64,000 bases of DNA from an uncultured Eubacteriales bacterium (GCA_900542935.1 UQPN01000004.1:52867-116866); one strand, 5' to 3'. Counted from the first letter of the stretch, positions 17,548 through 26,451 are shown. Numbers and translations: made by a program. Notes: generated by a model not told the origin, from the letters alone.

Positions 17548-17632
17548 AAAATACTCCTTTGCTTGCCGCGAATGGTTTTCTTATGGGAAACTGCGTTTTT
17601 ACGGCTGCCGTTTTATTCCGGCCGTATGTGTG

Positions 17633-18220
17633 TTATTTGTTAGCAGATTCGCCGGCAACGCCGATTAACAAATCGATTGTTTTACGTAAATCGTCGGTGA
17701 TTTCGTCTACCCAGTCGGCGTCCTCATGCAGAATCACGCTGCCTACGCCGTGCGACAGAAATGCCGCCATGGGCATCGGCGCGAGGTATGGCTGCGCGCC
17801 CGTTTCGAGCAGACGTTCTAAAATTTTCTGCAGGTACGGTTCGATAATCGTAAGCGTTTGTTCGCGGATTGCCCAGCGCACCGTGCGGTGCATGTTGGCG
17901 GAATATTTTTCCCGGAATTCTCTTGTAACGCTTTTCATATATCTGAAAAACGCATATAACGCTTCGTATGCGTCCTGTGAAGCTCCGTCCACGATGGTTT
18001 CGGCGTGCTGCCGATACGGGCTGAAAAAGTTATCGAGCACCGTTGAAAACAAATCGTCTTTCGTTTTGTAGTAGTAATAAATCAGCCCCGCTTCGCAGCC
18101 TGCGGCGTCTGCGATAGAACGCATGCTGGTGCCGTCGAAACCCTTTTCGAAAAATTCCTTCACCGCCACGCGGGCGATTTCGTTTGCCGTTCCGCCGTCG
18201 AATTTCTGTTTTCTTGCCAT
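17633..18220 (-). CDS. TetR-family transcriptional regulator
   Basis: A 195-residue regulator. The N-terminal HTH is clear (TSMRSIADAAGCEAGLIYYYYKTKDDLF, split over about 30-57). The C-terminal part is helical and would bind a ligand. ATG 18220 follows a very strong AAGGAGG. With a consensus promoter and PAP2 immediately downstream, it probably controls itself and PAP2; ligand unknown. Confidence 0.9.
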   Translation of the reverse strand: MARKQKFDGGTANEIARVAVKEFFEKGFDGTSMRSIADAAGCEAGLIYYYYKTKDDLFSTVLDNFFSPYRQHAETIVDGASQDAYEALYAFFRYMKSVTREFREKYSANMHRTVRWAIREQTLTIIEPYLQKILERLLETGAQPYLAPMPMAAFLSHGVGSVILHEDADWVDEITDDLRKTIDLLIGVAGESANK

Positions 18221-18252
18221 GATTTCCTCCTTGAAGTAATCGTCGTATATAT

Positions 18253-18281
18253 TATATAGCACTTTTTCGCGCGTATGTCAA
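18253..18281 (-). promoter_or_regulatory. Promoter of the TetR gene
   Basis: On the minus strand TTGACA (18276-18281) and TATATA (18253-18258) are spaced by 17 bp; an alternative TATAAT lies 2 bp further. Confidence 0.7.
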
Positions 18282-18316
18282 CTTTTTTAATAACGTTTAA
18301 AAAGTTTCCGGCGCAA

Positions 18317-18346
18317 AACGCCGACGGGGTTGGTTCCGTCGGCGTT
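18317..18346 (-). terminator. Terminator after mgtE
   Basis: A perfect 11-bp stem (AACGCCGACGG, CCGTCGGCGTT) with an 8-nt loop lies just after the mgtE stop; on the minus strand it ends in four U. Confidence 0.6.
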
Positions 18347-18360
18347 ACGTGGGCTTTTTG

Positions 18361-20034
18361 TTATGCTAAAATCAGCACCGAAAGGTTGCAGTAGATGATC
18401 AGGGAAATCGCGTCTACGATGGTGGTGATGAAGGGACTTGCCACGACGGCGGGATCGAGGCGGCATTTTTTGGCAAGCAGAGGAAGCGTGCAGCCTACGA
18501 GTTTTGCCACGATCACCGTGAGTACCAGAGCGCTTGCCACCACGCCGCAGCGAAGCGGCGTATAGCCTTCGAACCCGAACAGCAGATTATCGATGAGCAT
18601 AAGCTTGGCAAAGCAGGCGGCGCCCAGCGTTAACCCCAGCAGGATAGAGGCGCGGAATTCTTTCCAGACTACCTTTAAAACGTCGCTTGTTTTCAGTTCG
18701 TTCAACGCGAGAGAACGGATGACTGTAACGGAAGCCTGCGAGCCTGCGTTGCCGCCCGTATCCATCATCATGGGAACGCACGCGAACAGGACGGGGGAAA
18801 TTGCCGAAAGCCGCGCTTCGTACGTGTTTAAAATGAGCCCCGTGAACGTGGCGCTGACCATTAAAACAAGCAGCCACGGAATACGGTTTTTCCAGATGCC
18901 CCATACGCTTGTTTTTAAATAGGGCGTATCGGTGGGCGTCATGGCCGCCATCTTCGCGATATCTTCGGTGTTCTCTTCCTGAATGACGTCCATGGCGTCG
19001 TCGACGGTTACGATACCCACCAGACGACGTTCGTTATCCACTACGGGCAGCGCGAGGAAGCCGTAATTGGAAATTTTTCTCGCAACGTCTTCGCGGTCGT
19101 CCTCGGTGTGGGCGTAAATCACGTTTTCGTCCATGATGTCGGAAATTTTCGTTTCCGGCGCGGAAATCATCAGCGTTTTTGCCGAAACGCAGCCGAGCAG
19201 TTTGTTTGCCGCGTCGGTAACGTAGCAGGTGTAGATGGTTTCTTTATCGATCGCCGTGCGGCGGATGCGCGTAAACGCTTCGTTCACCGTCATGGCGGGG
19301 CGAAGCGAAACGTATTCCACCGTCATGATGCTGCCGGCGCTGTCTTTCGGGTACTTTAAAATTTCGTTTACGTAATCGCGCGTTTCTTTGTCGCTGGCGG
19401 CAAGAAGCCGTTTGACCACGTTGGCGGGCATTTCCTCGATGACGTCTACCGTATCGTCCACGAACAGTTCGTCCATGACGGCTTTGACTTCGAGATCGCT
19501 GAGTTTGTGTAACAGTTTTTCGCGCGTGTCTTTATCCAGTTCCACAAACGTATCCGCCGCGAGATCTTTGGGCAGGATGCGGAACAGAACGGGCAGATCT
19601 TCGTCTTCTACCTCTTCGAAAACCGCCGCAACGTCGGTTGCGTTTATCGAGGCGAGAAGCGGTTTGAGTACGGAAAACCGCCGCTCTTCGAACAAGCGGA
19701 CTATTTCTTCCTTTTCCGCGATGCGCCGTACGATTTTTTCGGGCATATCGCCGATCATTTCCACGGTGTCGTCTACGGAAACGCCGTCCATAACGTCCTG
19801 CAGTTCGTCGTCGCGCAGGTTGGAAATGATTTTGCTTTGCAGCGGCGCGTCTAAAAGGATCAGCGTTTCGGCGAGGAAATCGGAATCCAGCGCGCGGCAC
19901 AGGGGCTGCAGATACTTTTCGGGCAGGGTTTCGAGGACTTTTGCAAATTCCTCCGCGCCGAGCCGGAGAGCGCAGTCTGCCGCGCCCTCAAAATCTTCTC
20001 TTTCGAGAAGTTCGTTTAAATTTTTTTCTTCCAT
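18361..20034 (-). CDS. mgtE: MgtE-type magnesium transporter with extended N domain
   Basis: A 557-residue protein, about 100 residues longer than usual MgtE (~450). The cytoplasmic N domain contains two similar units (DVMDGVSVDDTVEMIGDMP and AVMDELFVDDTVDVIEEMP). Two CBS domains follow, then about five membrane helices with the conserved MDTGGNAGSQAS. MgtE is a Mg2+-gated channel whose N and CBS domains close the pore when Mg2+ is high. ATG 20034 (MEEKN) is used; an upstream TTG adds seven basic residues. The ribosome binding site is weak. A 220-nt structured leader precedes it. Confidence 0.93.
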   Translation of the reverse strand: MEEKNLNELLEREDFEGAADCALRLGAEEFAKVLETLPEKYLQPLCRALDSDFLAETLILLDAPLQSKIISNLRDDELQDVMDGVSVDDTVEMIGDMPEKIVRRIAEKEEIVRLFEERRFSVLKPLLASINATDVAAVFEEVEDEDLPVLFRILPKDLAADTFVELDKDTREKLLHKLSDLEVKAVMDELFVDDTVDVIEEMPANVVKRLLAASDKETRDYVNEILKYPKDSAGSIMTVEYVSLRPAMTVNEAFTRIRRTAIDKETIYTCYVTDAANKLLGCVSAKTLMISAPETKISDIMDENVIYAHTEDDREDVARKISNYGFLALPVVDNERRLVGIVTVDDAMDVIQEENTEDIAKMAAMTPTDTPYLKTSVWGIWKNRIPWLLVLMVSATFTGLILNTYEARLSAISPVLFACVPMMMDTGGNAGSQASVTVIRSLALNELKTSDVLKVVWKEFRASILLGLTLGAACFAKLMLIDNLLFGFEGYTPLRCGVVASALVLTVIVAKLVGCTLPLLAKKCRLDPAVVASPFITTIVDAISLIIYCNLSVLILA

Positions 20035-20130
20035 CTTTCTTTTTCTCTTGCACAAAGGCGTGAAAGAAAGGCGGATAAACGGTTATCCCGCTACGGCTTT
20101 GCGCCGGATATTGTTGCTTAAAGCAACGAA

Positions 20131-20212
20131 TAAAGGAGGCGCGCCGCAAAAACGGTTAGTCCGGGTTTATCGTCGCCTCTACTTCGATCGTCCACGGTAG
20201 GTGCCTCCTTTA
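20131..20212 (-). promoter_or_regulatory. Structured leader of mgtE, candidate riboswitch of unassigned class
   Basis: A perfect 10-bp stem (UAAAGGAGGC with GCCUCCUUUA) encloses 62 nt in the mgtE leader. Inside are GAAGUAGAGGCGACGAUAA, CCCGGACUAACC and a CCG/CGG hairpin. Two more hairpins follow before the start codon (GUUGC/GCAAC, GGAUAA/UUAUCC). I could not match it to the M-box (magnesium) consensus or to yybP-ykoY or lysine aptamers from memory. Position and promoter make metal-responsive control plausible. Confidence 0.6.
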
Positions 20213-20261
20213 AAAAAATTTTATTTTGCGCGGGAAAGGAACTTTCCGTTTCCGCATTTCT

Positions 20262-20290
20262 ATTATAACAGCGAAAAGGGGAATTGTCAA
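20262..20290 (-). promoter_or_regulatory. Consensus promoter of mgtE
   Basis: On the minus strand TTGACA and TATAAT are separated by exactly 17 bp. The predicted start near 20255 leaves about 220 nt of leader before the mgtE ATG. Confidence 0.85.
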
Positions 20291-20399
20291 ACCTTTGCCG
20301 CGGAAATTGCGCGATAAATTTTATTTTTCTCTTTTCTTTCCGCCCTGCTTTATTATATGATTGCCGGAAAAGAAAGGGGTTATGCGCCGGGAGAAAACA

Positions 20400-21548
20400 T
20401 TACGAGCCGGAGATGATTTTTTCGCTGTCGAACATTTTCGCAAGCGCGAACGAAAGCGCGCCCGCCGCCGCAAGATCGGTAAGCGCCGCCGCCAGCACCT
20501 GCCATGTTTTCGCCGCGGAAGAGAAAATCTCGCTCATCGCTTTCACCGAGTTGAGTATCGGCACGAAATACGCCCACGAGCCGATTTTATCGCCGAGAAA
20601 CATATTGCCCATCGCCGCCACAAGAATGATAATCATCAAAGGCCCGACGTACGAATTGGCTTCTTTTACGCTTTTTGCAAGCGTGGACAGCAGCGACATC
20701 AGCGCCACGATGACGAGCGTGGTTGCTATGATGACGAGCAGCAGCAAAAGATAATCGGAAACGCCGTAGGAGGCGGCGGAAAAATTCAATCCCGAGCCTT
20801 CCGATTGAAACATTTTCGGCAGCGACAGTACGATGCCCGCGAAAGAACACGCCGCGGAAATCAGCGAAGCCGCCGAAAGCGAGATGATTTTGCCGAGCGC
20901 TATATGGCTGCGCTTTACGGGCGTTACAAGCATGGTGGCGAACGAGCCGCGCTCTTTTTCGCCTGCGATGGATTCCGGCACGAGCGACATGCAACCCGCG
21001 TAAATGAACGTTACGAGCAGCATGGGCGCAATCATGGAAAGCATCATAGAGGTTACGTCTTTATCGGACGCGATGTCGGCGGAGGCGATGTAAAAGTTTG
21101 TGGTTTGCCGCGCCGATACGATCGCGTAAACAATCGATTGCGCGGCGGAAGAATTGGTTTCGGTGGAATTAAAGTATATCGCTACGCTGCTGCCGTTTGC
21201 GCCCGCAGTTCCGCCTGCGGCTGCCGTATATGCCGAAAAATCCGCCACGGCGTCGATTTCGCCGTCCGTTACGCGCTGCTTTGCGTTTTCAAGCTCGTCC
21301 TTTGAAATTTTTTCGAGCGTTACGGAGGGGACGGCGCCGAAGTCGGCTTCGAAAGAGGCGGGAAGATCGACGACGGCGATTTTGTACGTCTGATCTGCGC
21401 CCGGCGTGAACATATTGCCGATCAAGCTTCCGAGCAGCGAATAAATACAATAAATCAGCACGCCCGGCAAAATCAGCGACAGCACAAGCCGCTTATCTTT
21501 GAAAATGCGCGCAAATTCCTTTTTCATTATGGTGAGTATGGTTTTCAT
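20400..21548 (-). CDS. ABC-2 type exporter permease (NatB-like)
   Basis: A 382-residue permease. One N-terminal helix (about 20-45) is followed by a ~150-residue extracellular domain and then about five helices, the layout of NatB and other ABC-2 exporters. The motif ESIAGEKERGSFATMLVTPV is typical of the family's coupling region. It overlaps the ATPase gene by 4 bp (ATGA), so translation is coupled. ATG 21548 has AAAGGAG upstream. Substrate (sodium, drug or lipid) cannot be told. Confidence 0.88.
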   Translation of the reverse strand: MKTILTIMKKEFARIFKDKRLVLSLILPGVLIYCIYSLLGSLIGNMFTPGADQTYKIAVVDLPASFEADFGAVPSVTLEKISKDELENAKQRVTDGEIDAVADFSAYTAAAGGTAGANGSSVAIYFNSTETNSSAAQSIVYAIVSARQTTNFYIASADIASDKDVTSMMLSMIAPMLLVTFIYAGCMSLVPESIAGEKERGSFATMLVTPVKRSHIALGKIISLSAASLISAACSFAGIVLSLPKMFQSEGSGLNFSAASYGVSDYLLLLLVIIATTLVIVALMSLLSTLAKSVKEANSYVGPLMIIILVAAMGNMFLGDKIGSWAYFVPILNSVKAMSEIFSSAAKTWQVLAAALTDLAAAGALSFALAKMFDSEKIISGS

Positions 21549-22333
21549 AAGCTTTCTCCTTTCACCGCCGCATATAAATCGAAAAACGCGTCTTCGAGGG
21601 ATTTTTCCGCCGTGAGTTCTTTTACGCTGCCTTCCTTTGCCATTTTGCCGTCGATGATAATACCCGCGCGATCGCATATCTTTTCTACGAGCGAAAAAAT
21701 ATGGGTGGATAACAGCACCGTTTTGCCGCGTTCTTTCTGTTCCAGAAGAAAGTCGGTTACGGTTTTCGCCGTAAGCACGTCCAGCCCGTTGGTGGGTTCG
21801 TCGAAAATGATGAAATCGGGGTCGTGTACGAGGGATATCGCGATGGAAACCTTTTGTTTCATGCCCGTGGAAAGATCGGCGATTTTCGTTTCGGCGAATT
21901 GATCCACGCCGAAGCGCGAGAATAAAAGCGATTTGCGCTCGCTTCTTCTCGCCTCGCTCATGCCGTGCAGTTCCGAATAAAAATCGAAGAGGTACGAGGG
22001 CGTGAAAAATTCGTCCGGTTTCAGCTCGCTTGTCAAAAAGCCGATTTCGTTGCGCACCTTATCCGCCTCTTTCGTTACGCTGTGTCCGTTGACGAACGCG
22101 TCGCCGCTATCCGGCTTTATCAGCGTGGCAAGCATGCGGAGCGTGGTGGTTTTGCCCGCGCCGTTAGGCCCCAGCAATCCGTAAATTTCGCCTTTTTTTA
22201 CCGTGAAAGAGAGTTCGTCTACCGCGGTTTTCGTGCGTTCCGCCGTCTTTTGCGTTTTGCGTTGTTTGGCGGAAAGTTGAAACGTCTTTTTTAAGTTTTC
22301 CGCGCGCATCGCGGTTTCTTCGGAAATACACAT
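21545..22333 (-). CDS. ABC transporter ATPase (NatA-like)
   Basis: A 262-residue ATPase. Walker A GPNGAGKTTT, signature LSTGMKQK, Walker B FIIFDEPTNGLD and the H-loop STHIF are intact. Signature and sequence fit the NatA branch of exporters. ATG 22333 has GGAG 9 nt upstream; a second in-frame ATG is 8 codons on. It forms a two-gene operon with the permease. Confidence 0.92.
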   Translation of the reverse strand: MCISEETAMRAENLKKTFQLSAKQRKTQKTAERTKTAVDELSFTVKKGEIYGLLGPNGAGKTTTLRMLATLIKPDSGDAFVNGHSVTKEADKVRNEIGFLTSELKPDEFFTPSYLFDFYSELHGMSEARRSERKSLLFSRFGVDQFAETKIADLSTGMKQKVSIAISLVHDPDFIIFDEPTNGLDVLTAKTVTDFLLEQKERGKTVLLSTHIFSLVEKICDRAGIIIDGKMAKEGSVKELTAEKSLEDAFFDLYAAVKGESL

Positions 22334-22360
22334 ACGTTTTTACTCCGTGTTTTTTCTTTG

Positions 22361-22389
22361 ATTTTATCATATTTTCGGGGGCATGTCAA
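22361..22389 (-). promoter_or_regulatory. Promoter of the NatAB-like operon
   Basis: On the minus strand TTGACA and TAAAAT are spaced by 17 bp, about 30 nt before the ATPase start. Confidence 0.75.
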
Positions 22390-22631
22390 CGGTTTGCGCG
22401 GCGATTTTGACGATTGCGTCAAATAACGGCGCCCGAAAAAACGCGGCGGGAATATCCGGGAACGGCGGGGAATAGAATAGAGGGTAAGCGAAAGAAACCG
22501 CCGCGCCGTGAAAGTATGCGGCGGGAGCGGCGGCAAAAACGGTTTTCGACAAAACTTGCGAAAATTCCCCCGAAAAAGCGAAAATTTCGCGCGGGGGGAA
22601 AAGTTAAAATAGAGATACGCGGCGGTGAAAA

Positions 22632-23399
22632 ATGAAAATAATCTGCGTGGGCAGGAAAAAATCGGCGGTTTTGTTTCTGGCGGCGTGCGCGTTGCTGGCG
22701 GCGGTGGTTGCGGCGAACGCGTTCGCGCCGGCGGTATACGCGGCGTTCGCGAAAAAACGGGCGTTGCCGATTTACTCGGTAGAACGCGAAGATAAGACGA
22801 TTTCGATTTCGTTCGATTGCGCCTGGGGCGTGGAACATACCGACGAGCTGTTGAAAATCATGGACGAACAGGACGTGAAATGCACGTTTTTCATGGTGCA
22901 GTTCTGGGCGGAAAAGTACCCGGAATACGTACAAAAAATCGCGGCGGCAGGGCACGAAATAGGCACGCACAGCCGCACGCACCCGAAAATGAGCGAGCTG
23001 ACGAAGGAACAGATTGTAAGCGAACTGAAAACTTCGTGCGAGGCGATTGAAAAGATTACGGGGAAAAAGACGGAGTTGTTTCGTCCGCCGTTCGGGGATT
23101 ACGACGACTTGCTGGTGGAAACGGCGAAGGAAGCGGGGCTGTATACGATTCAGTGGGACGTGGATTCGCTGGACTGGAAGAATCTTTCCGGGCAGGAAAT
23201 CGCGCTGCGGGTGGTGAACGGGGTGAAAAGCGGTTCGATTATTTTATGCCACAACAACGGGTTGCATACGGCGGAGGCGCTGCCCGTGATTTTATCCGCG
23301 CTGAAGAACAAAGGCTATCGTTTCGTGCCGATCGGAGAGCTTATCTACCGTGAGAACTATTCGATGCGGAGCGACGGGCGGCAGATGCCCGCAAGTTAA
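22632..23399 (+). CDS. Polysaccharide deacetylase (NodB/PdaB-like)
   Basis: A 255-residue protein with an N-terminal signal anchor (about 10-35) and a NodB domain. Motifs: ISFDCAWG (metal and base Asp), HSRTH (two metal His), RPPFGDYDD and a late LCHNN. The FDCAWG form is common in sporulation-type PdaB-like enzymes of Clostridia. It would remove acetyl groups from cell-wall sugars on the outer face of the membrane. The next gene follows after 83 bp. Confidence 0.88.
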   Translation: MKIICVGRKKSAVLFLAACALLAAVVAANAFAPAVYAAFAKKRALPIYSVEREDKTISISFDCAWGVEHTDELLKIMDEQDVKCTFFMVQFWAEKYPEYVQKIAAAGHEIGTHSRTHPKMSELTKEQIVSELKTSCEAIEKITGKKTELFRPPFGDYDDLLVETAKEAGLYTIQWDVDSLDWKNLSGQEIALRVVNGVKSGSIILCHNNGLHTAEALPVILSALKNKGYRFVPIGELIYRENYSMRSDGRQMPAS

Positions 23400-23482
23400 A
23401 ATACGCGGGGTATGGGTGAAGCGAACGCGGATAAGGCGCGCGAAAACAGATAAAAACCAAGAAAAACGGAGGTAAAAATGCA

Positions 23483-24229
23483 ATGAATTACGCGACGGAG
23501 AAAAACAACAAGGTGTACGTGATGGGGGAGATCGTTTCCGATAAAACGTTCTCGCACGAAGTGTACGGAGAAGGATTTTACGAATTCTTTCTGAAAGTGA
23601 TGCGGCTTTCGGGGCAGGCGGATATTCTGCCCGTTACGGTGAGCGAGAGGCTGATAGAAGCGCACGATCTGAAAAAGGGTTCGTTTGTGGCGGCTTCCGG
23701 GCAATTCCGGAGCTATAACAAGCTGGAAAACGGGAGATCTCGGCTGATGCTGACGGTGTTCGTGCGGGAAATCGAAGAGGCGGACGAAAATAAAAACCCG
23801 AACGGGATTCTGTTAAGCGGGTATATCTGCAAACCGCCCGTGTACCGCACCACGCCGTTCAACCGCGAGATTGCCGACGTGCTGATTGCCGTGAACCGCG
23901 CGTACAATAAATCCGATTATATTCCGTGCATCGCCTGGGGCAGGAACGCGCGGTTTGTGAAAAACCTTTCCGTGGGGGATAAGGTGGCGATTTCGGGGCG
24001 GATTCAGAGCCGCGAATATCAGAAAAAATTGAGCGAGACGGAAACGAAAACGATGACGGCGTACGAGGTTTCCGTTTCGAAGCTTGCCGCGTTTGACAAC
24101 GCCGAGGATTTCGATATAGAAACGGAGTTCGATTTGTACGCATTCCGCGGCGAAAACAGACATGCGGACGGGTGCGGCGAAGGATACGTAGGCGCGGGCG
24201 CCGCCGGACTGCCCGGCAATGCCGGTTAA
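23483..24229 (+). CDS. SSB-like protein with two OB-fold domains
   Basis: A 248-residue protein. Two similar SSB-type OB folds are visible, residues about 8-105 (KVYVMGEIVSDKTF) and 112-210 (ILLSGYICKPPVYRTTP, then IPCIAWGRNARFVKNL). Ordinary SSB has one fold and an acidic tip. Here the C-terminus is Gly-rich and lacks that tip. It probably binds single-stranded DNA as a pseudo-dimer. GGAGG lies 12 nt before ATG 23483; a nearer ATG at 23478 opens only a two-codon frame. Confidence 0.78.
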   Translation: MNYATEKNNKVYVMGEIVSDKTFSHEVYGEGFYEFFLKVMRLSGQADILPVTVSERLIEAHDLKKGSFVAASGQFRSYNKLENGRSRLMLTVFVREIEEADENKNPNGILLSGYICKPPVYRTTPFNREIADVLIAVNRAYNKSDYIPCIAWGRNARFVKNLSVGDKVAISGRIQSREYQKKLSETETKTMTAYEVSVSKLAAFDNAEDFDIETEFDLYAFRGENRHADGCGEGYVGAGAAGLPGNAG

Positions 24230-24278
24230 AAACAAGCGTACGGCGGGAAATAAAGCGATAACGGGCGGAAAAAAAGGA

Positions 24279-24312
24279 GAAAAGGCGGAACCGGACGGGT
24301 TTCGCCTTTTTC
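24279..24312 (+). terminator. Terminator after the SSB-like gene
   Basis: AAAAGGCGGAACC pairs with GGGTTTCGCCTTTT (with G-U pairs) around a short loop and ends in a T run. Confidence 0.7.
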
Positions 24313-24386
24313 CGCGCGCAGGCGGACGAAAAAAGCGAAAAAATAAAACCTTTCCGAAAGAAAGTTGCGCAGGGCGCGGCGCGCGC

Positions 24387-24414
24387 TTGACTTTTTCGGC
24401 GAGCGTGGTATAAT
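24387..24414 (+). promoter_or_regulatory. Promoter placing the start of transcription on the ktrB ATG
   Basis: TTGACT (24387-24392) and TATAAT (24409-24414) are spaced by 16 bp. The expected +1, about 7 nt after the -10 box, is 24421, the A of the ktrB ATG. No ribosome binding site lies between. Confidence 0.75.
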
Positions 24415-24420
24415 AGCGGT

Positions 24421-25773
24421 ATGAATGTTTTTCGAAAAAAACTGCGGCTGACTTCGGCGCAGACGATTATCCTCTGTTACGCCGCGGCGATTCTGACGGG
24501 CGGAATTCTGCTTGCGTTGCCGATTGCGGCGCAAAGCCGGGAAAGCCTGCCTTTCCTCGACGCGTTGTTTACATCCGCTTCCGCCGTGTGCGTTACGGGG
24601 CTGGTGGTGCGCGATACCGCCACTTATTTTTCTCTGTTCGGGAAACTGACGATTATCACGCTGATACAAATCGGCGGCGTGGGAGTGGTAACGCTTGCCG
24701 TTACGTTTGCCGTGGCGACGGGGAGGAAATTGCGACTTTCCGGGCAGAATACCATGCTGGAATCGGTATCTGCCGAAGAAAACAGCGGCGCGTGGAGATA
24801 CGCGCGGTTTATTTTGTTGTTTTCGCTTGCCGCGGAAGCGATCGGCGCGCTGTTTTTAATGCCCGCGTTCTGTTCGCGTTTCGGCGCAAGGGGAATCGGC
24901 TATGCGTTCTTCCATTCGATATCGGCGTATTGCAACGCGGGGTTCGATCTGATGGGCGCGGAAACGGGGCAATTTTCGTCTTTGACGGGGTTTGTCGGTT
25001 CGCCGCTTGTCAATTTTACGATTTGCGGGTTGATTCTTAGCGGCGGGCTCGGTTTTTCGGTGTGGGGAGACATCGGCAGAAATAAATTCCGCTTAAAACG
25101 CTATTCGATGCAGAGCAAAGCCGTGCTGGTATCCGGCGCGATACTGGTGTTTGTGCCCGCCGTATATTTCTATTTCGCGGAGTTTTCCTCGGCGGCGTGG
25201 AAGGCGGAACTTTCGGGCGAAGAGCGCGTGCTGGCTTCGTTTTTTTCGGCGGTTACGCCGCGCACGGCGGGATTCAATACGGTGGATTATTCGGCGATGA
25301 GCGAGGCTTCGCTGACGACGACGATTGCGCTGATGCTGATAGGCGGCGCATCCGGTTCGACGGCGGGCGGTATGAAACTGACGACGCTTGCCGTGCTGTT
25401 CTGCGCGGCGGTAGCCGCGGTGAGGAAACGGAAAGAAGTGCGGTGCTTCGGCAGAAGAATAGGGAGCAATACGGTGAAGGACGCGGCGACGATTGCGTTT
25501 TTATACGTTTCTCTGTTTGTAGCGGGGAGCATCGCGATAGCGACGATTGAAAAGTTGCCGATGCTGCCGTGCATGTTTGAAACGGCTTCGGCGATTGCCA
25601 CCGTGGGACTGTCGACGGGGATTACGGCGGGGCTATCCGCCGCGTCGCACGTCATTCTGATAATACTGATGTATTTCGGGCGCGTCGGAGGGCTGACGTT
25701 ATTTACGGCGGTGGCGGGCGGCGTACATTCCGACGACGGAAGATTGCCCCTCGGCACGATTGCCGTGGGCTGA
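24421..25773 (+). CDS. ktrB: KtrB/TrkH-type potassium uptake channel subunit
   Basis: A 450-residue membrane protein with the four-fold M-P-M layout of the Trk/Ktr/HKT family. The four filter loops are visible: SAVCVTGLVV, SAYCNAGFDL, TPRTAGFNTV and SAIATVGLSTG, each with the key glycine. With KtrA it forms a sodium-dependent K+ uptake system. Start 24421 coincides with the predicted transcription start, so the mRNA looks leaderless. ktrA follows after 30 bp. Confidence 0.93.
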   Translation: MNVFRKKLRLTSAQTIILCYAAAILTGGILLALPIAAQSRESLPFLDALFTSASAVCVTGLVVRDTATYFSLFGKLTIITLIQIGGVGVVTLAVTFAVATGRKLRLSGQNTMLESVSAEENSGAWRYARFILLFSLAAEAIGALFLMPAFCSRFGARGIGYAFFHSISAYCNAGFDLMGAETGQFSSLTGFVGSPLVNFTICGLILSGGLGFSVWGDIGRNKFRLKRYSMQSKAVLVSGAILVFVPAVYFYFAEFSSAAWKAELSGEERVLASFFSAVTPRTAGFNTVDYSAMSEASLTTTIALMLIGGASGSTAGGMKLTTLAVLFCAAVAAVRKRKEVRCFGRRIGSNTVKDAATIAFLYVSLFVAGSIAIATIEKLPMLPCMFETASAIATVGLSTGITAGLSAASHVILIILMYFGRVGGLTLFTAVAGGVHSDDGRLPLGTIAVG

Positions 25774-25803
25774 AAGAAAGCGTAAGGCGAAAGGAGTATT
25801 CCG

Positions 25804-26451
25804 ATGAAAAATATATTGTTGATAGGTCTTGGAAGGTTCGGTTTGAACGCGGCGAAAAAGCTGCGGGAACTGGACCACGAAGTGCTTGCCGTGGACGAGA
25901 ACGAGGAACGCGTGAACGACGCGATGCCGTACGTTACGGAGGCGAGAATCGGCGATTGCACGCGCGCCGAATTTCTGAAGTCTTTGGACGTGCCGCGTTT
26001 CGATCTTTGTATCGTGGCGATCGGCGACGATTTTCAGTCGTCGCTTGAAATCACGTCGCTGTTGAAAGATTTCGGGGCGAAAAAAGTGGTTTCCAGAGCG
26101 TGCAACGACGTACAGGGGAAATTTCTGCTGCGGAACGGCGCGGATAACATCGTGTACCCGGAACGGCAGCTTGCGCACTGGACGGCGATACGCTATGCTT
26201 CGGATAATCTGAGCGATTATATCGAACTCGGCGACGATTCGGGAATTTTCGAAGTAACGCCGCCCGTCGCCTGGACGGGTAAAACCGTGGGGGACATCGA
26301 TATCAGAAAGCGGTTCGGCGTGAATATTCTGGCGATTAAAAAAGGCGGAAAAATGTCTTTGGCGGTGAACTGCAATTCGGTGATCGAAGATGGCATTCAT
26401 CTTCTTGTACTGGGCGCGTTTAAAGACGTACGGAAGTGCTTTAAACTGTAA
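25804..26451 (+). CDS. ktrA: KtrA/TrkA RCK regulatory subunit
   Basis: A 215-residue soluble protein. The N-terminal ~140 residues form a Rossmann RCK_N domain (LIGLGRFGLNAAKKL, then D at the end of strand 2 in LAVDENEE). The C-terminal ~75 residues are RCK_C. It binds ATP/ADP (and possibly c-di-AMP in the C domain) and gates KtrB. AAAGGAG precedes the ATG; it is in one operon with ktrB. Confidence 0.93.
   Translation: MKNILLIGLGRFGLNAAKKLRELDHEVLAVDENEERVNDAMPYVTEARIGDCTRAEFLKSLDVPRFDLCIVAIGDDFQSSLEITSLLKDFGAKKVVSRACNDVQGKFLLRNGADNIVYPERQLAHWTAIRYASDNLSDYIELGDDSGIFEVTPPVAWTGKTVGDIDIRKRFGVNILAIKKGGKMSLAVNCNSVIEDGIHLLVLGAFKDVRKCFKL

Noticed and set aside
20035..20255. M-box, lysine or yybP-ykoY riboswitch upstream of mgtE
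   Set aside because: The conserved segments of these classes, as I remember them, are not found; reported instead as an unassigned structured leader.
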